The notes beneath the pieces were generated by a model, which was not told the DNA's origin, did no database searches, and saw only the letters and a list, made by a program, of their open reading frames with translations. The position numbers and the translations under genes were made by a program. 64,000 nt of DNA from Ectocarpus siliculosus. Its lineage: Eukaryota; Sar; Phaeophyceae; Ectocarpales; Ectocarpaceae. The stretch lies in the NCBI GenBank assembly GCA_000310025.1, contig FN649751.1, positions 1,317,938 to 1,381,937 of the forward strand. Reading direction: 5' to 3'. Within the stretch, counting starts at the first letter, position 1; the number at the start of each line of letters is the position of its first letter. Of this stretch, positions 1 through 27,193 are shown piece by piece.

Positions 1-245
1 GCCGCATCGGCCAACCACGCCAAACCACAATAACGAAAAATATGAAATACACACACTTGTAGACAGTGAGTCCGCTGTATGTTGGTCGGAAGTCTGCTGT
101 ACGTCAGTCGGGGTTACGGCTGGGTTAGGGCATAAGAGGATACAGCATCTATTATAAGACGAAGACGAAGACAACGGTGGCGACTTCCCTCGCAAACGGC
201 GGTGCCAGTTCCAAACTGCTAGGGCGTGCGGCACATTCTTACTCA

Positions 246-281
<36 letters not shown>

Positions 282-318
282 CAGAGCAGGTGTGTATATA
301 GTGGTTTAGCATACACAC
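1..318 (-). other. ISWI intron with CAG repeat
   Basis: This is intronic sequence after donor GAG|gtgtgt at 318-313. It contains a short (CAG)n tract followed by CAA units at about 246-285. No further ISWI exon (SANT/SLIDE) is recognisable before the window edge. Confidence 0.6.
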
Positions 319-15859
<15,541 letters not shown>

Positions 15860-17212
15860 CTAAATCGATAGAAAGGAATGTGCGCGTCGAGAGGGAGCAA
15901 GACAGACAGCACGGGGGACGTGGAGTTGGCCCGCACGCGTACGAAAGGAAGCCATGAACGACTTGGTGGATGCACACACACAATTCGTGACACTTTAAAC
16001 ATTGGCGTTCCTGGTACAAGAGGTGGTTTTGGTCACAAACACTTGTAGCGCTCAAGTGCACTATTCATTCTGCGATCAAGCCAATGTTCTTGGAAAGGAA
16101 GACCAAATCCAACAAAAAAAAAGCAAGAATGGATCTCTGCTGGGTGTGGTCGCTCCTCTCTCTGTGCTGCTGTATATGCTACTATTGAAGGAGAGCGAAC
16201 TTTGTGCGGAGTCTTAGCCGACACGCTCTATGATTGCTATCTACCACCGCACCAGGTGGTAAACATGTCTGATCTTCAAAGAGATTCCTCGCTGAGGGCA
16301 TCACGCAGGTTTACTTGCACCAGCTGTCTCCAGGATACCACGAGCTCCAATCTACACGTAGATACAACGGAGAGCCCGACGTATCTCCATGGAGCGGATA
16401 CTGACTTACAATGGCATGTGCTTCGCAATGCCTCGTTATGCCCCCGACGAGCTCTGTCGAGGAGGGTTGGCTCGACAACACTCACAACACTGCTGGTGCG
16501 TCGCGGACGAGCACAACGCTCCGTAGACCAGACTATCGAACGTGCTGAAACCATGGGATGTTTTGAAAGCAAAGCGGGAGCCATGTTTTGAACCTTAGAG
16601 AGAGGAAGGTATCAGACGAGAGTTCAATCCGGTGCGTGAGAACATGGTGGACGCGAGGATGAAAACGCCGGTGGGCTGCACTAATGCGGCGCGAGGGTAC
16701 CCCTCCGCACGCCAACTAGAGGAGAGAGGCAACGTTGGAGCGTGTCGCAAGTACTAGCTAGCAAGTCCAACCTCCCGTGATCCCGTATGGTATGATATCA
16801 TCCGTATCGAGATCGCTGCTGCCGTGTGCCAAGGTTCCAAGGTTCATCATGATACGTGCGGCATACCTCAGTCGTACCCAAGCACCACGAGGGTCCAAGA
16901 TGCTTAGCCACCTCCTCCTCCGCGGCTGTCAACCAGCAATTGCTTGCCGAACGCCACCTTTAGCCTTCTAGCACTGAGCAGTGTCCCAGCAGTGTCCGGT
17001 GTCCGTGCTCCGTCGCGGGGTCTTCCCGATTGGGGACTGGCCAGGGGTGTGCGGTTACGGAGAACCACTACCATTTGAATGGCCCCCGACACGGAGCCAC
17101 GAGAAAACGAGGAGCCACGCGACCACAGACGAGACGCTGGGCCCGACACACGCCAACAACGTATCACCAACCTATCACAGCACTTCTCCGATCTCTTATA
17201 CGAGGGGCGACC
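15860..17212. promoter_or_regulatory. Divergent region between ISWI and DPH3
   Basis: This stretch separates the most upstream ISWI exon found from the DPH3 start codon. It should contain the missing first exon or exons of ISWI on the minus strand, because a TTTAG acceptor sits at 15860-15864, and the DPH3 promoter on the plus strand. I could not identify the first exon. Open frames here, such as a minus-strand one at 16584-16276, show no recognisable domain. No TATA box is convincing. Confidence 0.4.
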
Positions 17213-18150
17213 ATGTCCGCAGTTGTGTACGAAGAAGTGGCGTTGGAGGAGATGGTGTACAACGACTCGGAGCAGATGTACTACTACGAGTGCCCCTGTG
17301 GCGACAAGTTCGAGATCTCCCTCGAGGATCTGTACGACGGAGAGGACATCGCGCCCTGTCCCAGCTGCACGCTGCAAATCAAGGTCCTCTTCGAAGAGGT
17401 CAGTGTGTGTGCGGATGCTATATATCTGTTGTTTTTGCTGCTGAGGATGGGACTACAGCAGTACTTCAGCAAGTAGATGGTAATCGTAGAGCCCTGTCTC
17501 ATGTTCGCGTTAGCCTCACCGCCACCCCGTCTCTGCTGTCCTCACTACTGCTGTGGATTCGGTCTGGTGCACAGGGATGATAGATGATACGGGTTTTGGT
17601 AGCGAAGTTTTTTTCCACGTGTTTGTCACCCTTAGTTGTGGCAACATGCTCCTAGCTGCTGTCGGGCCGGACGTGCACTTAACAACCGTTCAGGTCACAC
17701 TCCCCCCGAGATACTCCGCGTTTTCTCTTCATCACTCATTGGCAATGTGGAGCTAGCAGACGTTACGTCCTACGGCAGTCAGACCTCTGCCCTACTTATA
17801 CCAAAAACACAGGCCATCCAGATAGAGCATCAACACGTGTTTTTCGCACGAACAGCAACACCACCCTCTACTGAAGCTACGCCACTGGTGCAGTCCCCAA
17901 CCACAGGCCCAACAGACCGGTGGCAGTCGCACTCCAATGACAACCTTCGTCTACATAGCCCGGCCTCTGTATAGCCTGACCCCGTCCCCCTCCACCTGTA
18001 CCCTGTACCCGTTGCTCCTTGGTTGGGAACCAACAGAGCGAACTCCCGGAGCTGAGACCAGAGGAAGAAAAAGAGGAAGAGCACGGGCACGACAGCCGAG
18101 GAGGCGAACCGGTTGTCGTGGCATCGACGCTCGTCGAGGCGCAGGCGTAG
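17213..18150 (+). CDS. DPH3: DPH3, CSL-type zinc-finger protein of diphthamide biosynthesis
   Basis: Two exons, 17213-17398 and 18037-18150, join in phase 0 and give 99 residues, near the usual 80-90 of the family. DPH3 (Kti11) is the small Fe/Zn protein that passes electrons to the Dph1-Dph2 enzyme, which makes the diphthamide precursor on elongation factor 2. It also serves Elongator in tRNA modification, in the cytosol. The start is ACCATGT with no upstream in-frame ATG near. Exon 1 has the full CSL finger: YYYECPCGDKFEISLEDL with CxC, then DGEDIAPCPSCTLQIKV with CxxC. The donor is GAG|gtcagt and the acceptor caacag|AGC. The second exon encodes an acidic tail (SELPELRPEEEKEEE) ending LVEAQA. 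The finger is certain; the second exon rests on phase and composition only. Confidence 0.9.
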
Positions 18151-19865
18151 GAGTCCACCCGGCGTGCCGTCTTCATTTTGGTTGGAGTGTCTCTCTTGCT
18201 GCCTTGGAATGTTAATGTTTCTTGCTCCACCGTGACCTCTTGATGTTTAGTTGTCTCTCTATGGTGAACCTAGCAAGGTTTGCCGCTTTCGAAACCCACT
18301 GGGTGTGGGCGACATCGATGGCGGCGTGGCAAATACCACCTCTGGAGTCTTTGGTTCGGCGCAGTGTAGGCAGGCCCGGAGAAGCCCCCCGCCTCCCCAC
18401 ACCCCTTGCGGCGTACCTCGTTGTTTCAGTTTGTATATAGAAGTTATTGTGTGATTCGTACCGCTCTGCAGCTGCTTCCTTGCTGGCCCCTGACTCGCAT
18501 GCTTACGAACGGCCCAACGTCCAACGCCCCCTGCGCGTCATGGGTAAAACGTGCCCTGAGGTTCTCCGCTGCCACCCCGTAGAAAACATCCAGCAGCAGA
18601 TTTTGGTGGCGGTAGGCAGGAACAGGAGGGAGGCGATGCTGGACAGACTAGTCGCTGGCGTAGCATGCGACGACCGCCGTTTTCGGCGTGTTGGTGTAAT
18701 TTACTGTGTTTAGGGGGTTATTTCTGGTGCATACCTTTGTCATGTCTGTAATTCCGCCGTGCGTGATTTCTTCGATGTTTTGTGTGGGCGAATATTTGTG
18801 AGTGTTTATCACGACCTCTGTTTAAGCTAATCCCAGATGCGATTTGGGTGGCACTGGTTCTACGTGCCGCAGATCCGGCTGCCAAGCTAGTATCGATCGA
18901 CATGGCGCAGATCAAACTGCGATGTTTAGAAGCCGAAATCAAACCATTGGACTAGTCAGCGTGATTGGACGATTTAGTCAGCGCTGGAAAGTCTAATGGT
19001 TTGATTTCGGCTTCTAACAAGTTAGCCGTTGGCTGGAAACCTGGGCCGCGCTTGAGGCGTATTTCTCCTGAGATCCTGGATAGTCTTGGCCAGAGTATGG
19101 GTGGCGGAAAGAATCATTTGAGACCCTGGAACATTCTTCAGGATGTGGGCGATGAGCGGAGAAAATGAAGCAAAGCAGATATTGGATGGATAGCAGTGCT
19201 GCTGGCGAGGGGAGTCATCCTCCTCGGAGTGAAAGTGCCGGGCCATTCAGACCCCACACCTAACTTCTATTGAAGCGGAATCACACCAAGTGAACGGTCC
19301 TGTAGCGTATGTCCACCCGACTTCAGCGTACGTTAAGCACGATCCAGAGGTGCCGCGAATGTCTCGCGCTGTACGTAGTTTTGGTCCTGCGTCTCAACGA
19401 CCGTTCGTTATTCACGCCAACTAGAATCGTCCTTGTCCGCTTCTTACGGCAACCGTCATCGGTCAAACGTGGCACGAAAAATCCGGCAAAGACAGCGAGG
19501 GCGCAAAAACAACACGATGCGAGACGATGACGCCGTAGGCAAGCTCTCGTGCCAGGCAATTCTTGGCGGGGATTACACAACCACTCACTCTGTTGTCAGG
19601 TCGCACGCAGGGATTTCCCTTCACCGTGCCAACTGTTTTTCGCCTTTACAATCCTATACGAAATTCTCCTTTACCGAATTCCATCATGCTGAGATGCCGT
19701 GCTGCTTGGAAAAAAACTTCAAGTTCACTGTCCCAGCACCAGGGGTTCGGACGAGGAGCAATATAAGTGCCCCCCTCTAAAATGCACATCGGGAGCACCA
19801 ATCCACCGCCCCCTTGCAGCTACACCCCTACGCCCTCCTGCCACGGACCCGGCCATCATCCCGCC
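18151..19865. other. Intergenic region between two convergent genes
   Basis: No gene is recognisable between the DPH3 stop and the stop of the minus-strand gene at 19866. It should contain both 3' UTRs. Short open frames at 18447-18713 and 18965-19168 have no domain signal. The one clear structure is the inverted repeat at 18926-19017. Confidence 0.5.
18926..19017. repeat. Near-perfect 28-bp inverted repeat (hairpin)
   Basis: The left arm at 18926-18953 and the right arm at 18990-19017 are complementary over 28 bp with one mismatch. The core of the left arm is AGAAGCCGAAATCAAACC. The loop is 36 nt and itself holds AGTCAGCG twice. The whole is 92 nt and lies in the intergenic space downstream of DPH3. 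Confidence 0.85.
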
Positions 19866-21614
19866 CTAGTTGCAATGTCTGTCGGCCTTCTTGGTAGCGC
19901 GCATGTCCAGCATCTCCTCCCGAGTCATAGCTTCATCCACGGTCGTTTCGATGATGCGGTAGTTTCCCGCCGGCGTTCGCTCCCGATACACCAGGCGCTT
20001 GCCGCCCGCGCCCGCGTACGTCCCGAACGCGCTGTCTTCCTCCTGCTCCAAGAAAGATGCATGCGCTCGTGTACGTCAGGCGTGAGGAAAATCAACGGCA
20101 AGGACAAACAAGCATTGCTACCGTTCCGACCCTGCTGTGTCACCGCGAGTTCAATCGCAAGCGAGAAGCATCACGAGCTTCAGGACACGCAACCCGGTGG
20201 ATGTCCCAGGCATCAGCAAGACTTCAAGGCGGTGGGGCCGCCCCGAGCAGTTTTTGGGTGCGGCGGCGACACTTTCGAGTCTCCCTCCACCATGATGAGA
20301 CCGGCACATCAACAAGTGGTGCTTTCTCATGCATATTGCCGTACAAGTTGCTGAGGATGGTTTCCCAGCTCCTTCGTTCATTCCAAACTCTAGCAGACGC
20401 AGGAATGCTTCTTCTCAATCGGTGTGCGCGGAAGATGTAGGTACATCGTCATTTATCCTTAGATGAGCAGCCCCCCCGCCAGTTGTACGTATTTCAAACG
20501 GTTAATGCGAAGAAAACGGACGACCTGGGTTCCCCCGTCAACAAAAAAATGGGGGCGTACGCATGTGCATACGAATTTTGTGTCGCACCTGGACTTTCCG
20601 TTTTTTTCTTTCCTCCGCCTTGGTCTCGGCGCTGACCTCCAGCCGCGGCGCCTTGATGTAGCGGAAGTTTGTCGTGGAGATGAGGTCGGAGCTGAAAGGG
20701 CTGCTGATGGAGATCGACATGTTACTAAGAACCATCTTGATGATACGGGTTTCTTCGCGCAACCTGCCGTGTTTGAATGGGAAGCGGGAATCAAGACAGG
20801 AAAACGTGAAAACGTTTATTACACCCAGGCACCACGTTGCCGGACATAAGCAACCAACCACATACATTCACTCTTTTTTTACAGCAGTTATATCTTTTTC
20901 TTGCTAATAAACGTAGCGAAGCCATCTCCCATCAGATAAGAGTCCAGGATAAACCTCTGTAGCAATGGATTCATGGAGTTAGTGGAAGCACTACCGGTGT
21001 TTACACGATCCCCCGAGCAGCGCACGGAGATATCCCCCCTTGAATTACTGCCGGCGACAGGACTGTCGTCTTCGAGCGCCTCGGAACTTTAGTACCAAGT
21101 ACACAGAGGGGGGTGGCGAAGGGATCGGACGTTTAAATCTATCTAATCCGCCGTCGAAAAGGGAAGGGAAGCGGCGATGCCCGCCGTCATTGGTCCCGCC
21201 CCCACGACTTGGATGTCGCCCCAAGCCAGGCAAGCAGGCATTCACACTCTTGGACACACAACTCAGCAACGCCCGCCCCCCTCCCTGCTTCTCTCACGTG
21301 GTGGGGTGTGTGATGAGAATAGCGTCGCCGGAGTGCAGCTCGTCCATGAACTTGGCTTCGTGTCCGTGCACCGCTGTGCCGGAGGATGTGATCCGACCGG
21401 TTCCCGATACCGGCCTCATCTCTTCTTCCGCCTCCTCCTCATCCTGCTGTCCCCCAGCAGCAGCCCCGCCTGCTGCGGCGGCTTCGCCGGTACTCGCCGC
21501 GGCTGCCTTCGCCTGCGCTCGCTCCCTCTTCCGTTTTAGCTTATCTTTCTTTTTTCCTCGAGAGGAGACAGCCACTTCTCCGCCCTTGAAGACCAATCTG
21601 CCCCCTTTCGGCAT
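19866..21614 (-). CDS. Lysine-rich conserved protein of unknown function, FRG1-like termini
   Basis: Three exons, 21614-21298, 20763-20589 and 20045-19866, join in phase and give 223 residues. Junctions are AC|gtgaga to cggcag|G and CAG|gtgcga to cttggag|CAG. The N-terminus is MPKGGRLVFKGGEV followed by a Lys/Arg patch (KKKDKLKRKRER), Ala/Gly-rich and acidic stretches. The middle is beta-rich: GTGRITSSGTAVHGHEAKF, then ELHSGDAILITHPT, then MVLSNMSISISSPFSSDLIS. The C-terminus is REEMLDMRATKKADRHCN. Both ends recall nuclear FRG1 (an LVLKG plus Lys-rich start, and a LLDRRAKLKADRYC-type end), but the middle does not look like the FRG1 beta-trefoil. Nuclear localisation is likely from the basic patch. 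It is head-to-head with the STK19-like gene. I cannot name a function. Confidence 0.82.
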
Positions 21615-22099
21615 TGTTACTGACCCCTTCCTTCGGTTGACACCGCCGTCGCCCTTGTTGTAACGTCCCTCCGTTGCACTCGCTCTAATTGCACAGGACA
21701 CAAGAGACCCCGCCACCCCGGTTGCAATGGTGTATCTGCTGTAATTGACGAGTTGTCAAAGTGATGGTGAACACCTTGGGAGATTCTCAACCGTAAAAGC
21801 GCTAGAACTGCGCCTATCGTATACAGAGCGTGCGCAGAGAGGTACCTTGGCCCTAGCTCTGGTCCTGAGAAAAGCTGACCGATACAATGTCGATGGTCTG
21901 TCCGCGGGGACAATATACTTCTGTCCCCGGGTTTGCCGACCCCAAATTATGGTTCGCGAGCAAAAGCGAGAGGGCAGACGGCCGACGCTGCGCTGCAGAG
22001 GTCTGGGATCTGGGGGCGGAGAGCGACAGCACGCACACATATGCGCGCGATACACACCGCACAACCACAGCTGTGGAGCGTTCACGTTGGCTCATCACC
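21615..22099. promoter_or_regulatory. 485-bp bidirectional promoter region
   Basis: The start codons of the minus-strand lysine-rich protein (21614) and the plus-strand STK19-like gene (22100) are separated by only 485 bp, with no room for another gene. Promoters of both genes must lie here or overlap. No TATA box was recognised; the region is GC-rich near the plus-strand start. Confidence 0.5.
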
Positions 22100-25000
22100 A
22101 TGAGTGCACCCCGTAATAGCGATGGAACATCCGGCAGAAAGAGACCTCTCGAGCCTCCTCGCGGCGACGAGGAAGCACCGCAGTCGTTATCTCGCCGCAC
22201 ACCCAGCCGACAATTTGAACCACCACCCAGTGCCGGTGACCTTATCAGAGACGACGGCAACTCCAAAAGCAATGACGGCCAGGACCAGTATGGAGATGAA
22301 TCCGATATCTTCGACGTGGCCGACCTGCCTAACGACACAATGGCGACTGTACTCTCTCTTCAAAGAGAGTTCTACGGGGGACAGCCTCCGACGGGGAGCG
22401 TCGGCGAACGTACAGGAGTTGTTCTGCAGCACCAAATGTGAGCGGCCTGGCTGAGGAGTGGTCGCATGGTCGCACTGAACGAGGAGGGAGCAGTTTAGCT
22501 TGTAGTTTTGATCGGAATGATTATATCTAGAGTGCCAATGCCTGCGACCAGCATCGTGTAGCTCCTCATCCAACTGGTTGGATGTTCCGTTCTGCCAACA
22601 CCTCCGTGCTGGGGGGGTGCTGAAGTCGCTTGTATGCATAGGTCTCTGTGTGTACGGATGGATTCACCTTTCAGGCCTGGCCTTGACACACCAATCAGCT
22701 CACATCTTACAGGCTGCTAGGCAATTTAATGGATAAATCTCGCTGTTCCTCGTCGCAGCTACACGGTGCTGGAGAACAGGACCGCCGTAGATGTCGAGCT
22801 TACAGCAATGCGAAAGGAGAACGTTCTCAGAACCTTCCGCCTTGGCACCGGCCGCGAGGACTGGGGGATCATGAGCACAGCGCACTATCTCCGGGTGGTA
22901 AGAGTCGTCTCGCCTTGCAACGGAGGAAATTAGTGGTTCACCCGTCCACACGCGAGAGCAAGTGTTTTGCGGCGTGAAGCACAGACAACAGCAATCTCAT
23001 GCGGATGTGCTCACGTCAAGGGGTGTCGACGGTCGAGGCCTCTGTCCTCTGCGTTGCGTTCCCATCTCACTATATTAATCGTTATTTCAACAAATTTGCA
23101 GATATTCAGCACTTATTAAAGCATGTAACCAATGCCGGTGGTGAATAATGTATTTTTGTGGGTTGCGCAACGGCTCTCTCAACTACGCCTGAACACACAT
23201 TCGACGCCAGATATCCAACTGCCTGGGCGACACAATCACGCGAGAGAATGGCTCCAAGCAGCCGGCAAGAACCACGGCAGCATCGGTACGAGGAGGCCAC
23301 GCCTTCGCACGGAGTAGTACCAGCACCGTTGGTGGCAGTAGAAACACCGCCAACGCAAGCACAAGCCGTGGGAGCGGTGGCAACGGGGGCGGCAGCAGCA
23401 GCGGGCGTAGAAGCCCGACCAGCACCAGCTTCTCCGTGTCCGGCGCTTCGCCGAAACCTTCTGCCCAGGAGCACCATTCCTCTCTGGCGAGAAACGTGCT
23501 CGAGCGTCTGGTGCTCTCGAACACCAAAGCTTACGCCTCTCGAAAAGAGGTGCTGAATACCATGCGAGAGGTTCGGGAGAGCAACACCGAGGCAAGTGGT
23601 GGTGGGGCTTCTGCTGCTGCTCCTGGGGGGCCCGCTGTTTCGGGAGGTGGGGGTGGTCGCGGCAAGGGAAAGGAGAGAGCCCCCGACAGGATAATGGGCG
23701 GGGACGAGGAGAAGGACTTGAGGAGTTTGAAGCAAACCGAGGAGGAAGTGGTCTCCCTCACCAGGTGATTCCAACTCCAGGAATGTACATCAGCATGGTG
23801 TGTGGTCGACGTATATACAATTTGTGTGAATGGCAGCCTTTTTTGTTGGGTGGGGAAAAACATGACAATCAGCAGAATCCACTTACTTCCCAGTGGGAAC
23901 TTGCTGGCCGCTTGATTCTGATTTGACTGTAGACGTTGCACCCCTTCCGAGACAATAGTGCCGTCCATACTCCGAATAGAGATACCTCTAACTACACCTT
24001 TCATGGAGGGTTAATCGAATAGCGTCACGCTGACGAGGGTGGTACGAGCGGCCTTTCCGTGGACGTTTTTTACTAGTATGCGGTAACGACCTTGTCTCGC
24101 TCCCTTGAGGATGTACGAACCTTTTTGAGCTATAGCTTCCAACAACACTGGGTGCTCACGGGCTGCGGTTGTCTACATTGGGGGTCTAGTTTTACAACCG
24201 AGAGCCAACTGAGGGCTTCCTGGATTACTACAGACGACCAACTACACACACGAAACAGCATCTAGGTGCTGATGATCCAGGTACTTTTTCCGACATCACT
24301 TCCATCAGTAGAAAAGCGGGATGGCTAGGTGCGCTTCTCTCATCCTTCTACTGCCCCGATCATCGCAAACATCGCACCTGCCTGCGTTTCTCTATGTGTA
24401 ACGGCGTGTTTTTCTCTTTCGCCTCTTCCTTTCCCGTCTCATGCCGCCAGCAAACTTATTCGGGCCGGGTTTCTTCTGCCGAGGCGAGACGTTGGTCGCG
24501 AAGAGGCCTACTGGTTTTCGATGCCACAGGTTAGCGACCTGTCGATTATGGCGAAGCTGGATTCGTTGTGTGTGTAGGAATGGGGGCTGTCACGGACTGG
24601 TATAGTGGTCGAGAATTTGCTTGGTAAATTAGGGGAGGATTCTTGATCCGGTTTGGGCTGTTGGTTTCGAGGATTATGATGCCGTTTCGACGGAAACGGG
24701 TACATGGGGGAGGTATCGCAAGCTGTACGAAACCACATCTTGGTTGCTTTCTACCAAATGCATCACTCGGTCTTGTCTACACTGTCGCAAGGCGCTCATG
24801 GTGATTGCACTCTCTTTACAACCCCCATCCCCTCCTTTTTTCCCTGCTGCCGTTCGTGTGCGCCGTCATGGCAGCTTGGGAAGGTCATCACCTCCATCGC
24901 TCGGGGTCGCAAGGACGTGTTAGCCGCTCTCAAGCGCACGCGATATAAGGAAATGCGACGCGCCGCCCTAGAAAAGAAAAATCCCGCCAAGGCCACAGGT

Positions 25001-25105
25001 CTACCGCTCAGCTTTCACGTCAGAGATCTGCTGGGGTTGGGCATGATCCGCGAGCTGGACACGCCGTCCGGGATGTTTCTCAGGCTCCCGTCAGACCCGT
25101 CTTAA
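22100..25105 (+). CDS. STK19: STK19-like winged-helix nuclear protein
   Basis: Five exons, 22100-22437, 22759-22897, 23211-23764, 24451-24529 and 24875-25105, are all in phase and give 446 residues. STK19 was once called a kinase but is a DNA-binding winged-helix protein, linked in animals to transcription-coupled repair. Conserved pieces appear in order: DLPNDTMATVLSLQREF, then VVLQHQI-YTVLENRTAVDVEL, then LGTGREDWGIMSTAHYLR, then SLARNVLERLVLSN, SKLIRAGFLLPRRDV, GRKDVLAALKRTRYKEM, and the C-terminal FHVRDLLGLGMIRELDTPSG that ends in LRLP. No kinase motifs are present. The N-terminal ~75 residues are disordered and polar. Exon 3 carries two low-complexity insertions, Ser/Gly/Thr-rich before the helix SLARNVLERL and Gly/Ala-rich after it, which make the protein longer than animal STK19 (about 250 residues). 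The ATG lies in ACCATGA. Confidence 0.88.
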
Positions 25106-27193
25106 GACTTGGTGGCGCGCGAGCTTGTTGTAGTTCAATTTTTGGTATGCATCTGGCAGAAACTTGTCTACTGCCCAATCACTGTTGAAACCAAATGTTC
25201 CCGAGAATGATACTAGGACTCATCGAACCCTTTAAACAGCCGATTTGGGTGGGCAAGCGTAGCCCGTCTGGAAGAGGATTCGGGCGAGGTGTTTGAGCTG
25301 TAAGTATTTTTTTATGCACCAAACGCAACACCACCACCGGGGAGGCTTCATGTCTCATGCACCGAACTTCGCGGCGGCCCAGGGTGCCTGCCTGTCGACT
25401 CGCTGCAGGTTGTTTCATGGCACGTTGTGTTGCGACCCGTGGAATAATCCACTCGGGGCAAAAGTCGACATGCACTGCAGAAAAGGAAAGTTCCTTCAAT
25501 GCCGATTGTCTTTGCACACACACGACAGAAGCAGTCCCAAGAGATTGGACAACGCTATTTAGTAGCTAATGCTCGATTGTTGTTGCGCACCACCAGTATA
25601 CCGCGCCCTTCAAAACCGGTCAACGCAACCAAGTCTGTAACTGCACCCTAAAACCCTGTGGTATACCGTAAGAGGCGGAGAGATGGCACCCCCCTAGAGC
25701 GACTTTCAAAGCTCGATTCCATAGTTCCACAACCAAGCGGGTGCTGAAAGAACCCGATACATGTACGGAAAGCCCTCGATGACACGTTTCCAAAACAGCT
25801 ATTATTGGTGTTGGCACAAGCTTGGAAATCGAGCAATGGAGCTGTGAAAATCGGGGTATCGGGGGTGCCATCTCTCCTCCTCTTTACGGTAGAATCATTT
25901 CTACCCAACGGTACCACATTTCAACACGTTCATGACCTCAGAAATAAGGACCCCCGCCTCATCAATCCTCGCACCCCACCACCAAGAACAAATACGTGCG
26001 GTTCAGTACGTGAAGACCACCAAACGAAGGCTTGTATCGCCATGTAGCCCCTATCCCAGCCATCTCTTGTCCGCGCAAAACAGTGGTGTATACCTATCTA
26101 CACCGAACGCATCCATCCCTGTGCCTCGGTGTGGTACTGAAGCCGACCAATGACTTGAAACCGGTAACCACCCGACCAGCGCCATTCGTCAAGAGAAATC
26201 TCCCGTTACTCGAACGAAACACTGGCACCTTACTTCCTCGTTTTTATTAGCGTCGAGTATAGGGCAAGCAGAGGAAGCAGAAGACAACAATCTTTGATGC
26301 ACCCGTCCTTTGACTGGACGAAATGTGGCGCTGACTACAGGCATCGATTAAGAGCTGCGACGTACTTACAATATATACCCCGGAAATATATATTTTTTGA
26401 GAAAAATGATTGGACTACTCAAGAGAAAGCAAGTTCTCGACCTGGGTGGTTCACAGCAGTACAGCAGAGCTGATGGCCAATGAAGCTGCATGTGCAGGTG
26501 GAACGATTTGGCGTTGTCTTAGGGGGGCGTACTCCCGAGGAACTGCACCCTCACAGCAAACACTTCGTTTTTCATGGCTGCAGATTTCTAGAACGTCCTT
26601 GACCCATCTGAACATGTATCACGTTTGACAACAGCAAATCTCTGTTGGACTTGAAAGAGCTATGGGAACATTTGAATTCACCATAGTATCGACAGGAAAA
26701 AGACTCTCCAAAGAAGCAAACAATACAAACAACGCGACATACAACACCATACCACTTATACTTGCTGCAGCAGACAACAGCAACAACACCGGGGAAACAG
26801 CACCGAATGTTCCCCCAATTCTCTACACAATCACGTACTGGTAAGCTGCTCTGTGCACCCGTGCGTGCTGTGGCCGACAAAATCGCCCCCATGGATGCTT
26901 CGTAAGACCAAAACTGTTCCCTCCTGGTCTACACCATCGTAGTCCATATACACAGCCACAACCAGTAAATACCAATACATGTACTTCTAGGGTTGCACTG
27001 CACACCACCGTGGTAGAAACGAGTCGAGTGGTTTGGATGCTTGCCCCGAACGCCTGTTCATCCGAACAAACACGTCAGAGAAAAGGCCAAAACGATGGTC
27101 CCATAGAACACCAACTACAGGGCGTTCGAGAAAATGGCAACAGCGAGCGTGACACATAAAACACCAATCTACGGAAAGAAGAAAAATATATAA
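25106..27193. other. Intergenic region between two convergent genes
   Basis: This lies between the STK19-like stop and the AI-2E-family stop. Open frames up to about 90 codons occur on both strands, but none shows a domain, good coding composition or splice structure. It probably holds both 3' UTRs and unclassified spacer. Confidence 0.5.

Noticed and set aside
16276-16584. Candidate first exon for the ISWI gene (starts MAPALLSKHPMVSAR).
   Set aside because: No donor of the required phase 0 follows convincingly and the sequence has no ISWI or HMG character.
21756-22338. Open frames on both strands overlapping the STK19-like first exon.
   Set aside because: Only the frame from 22100 joins in phase to later exons carrying STK19 motifs.
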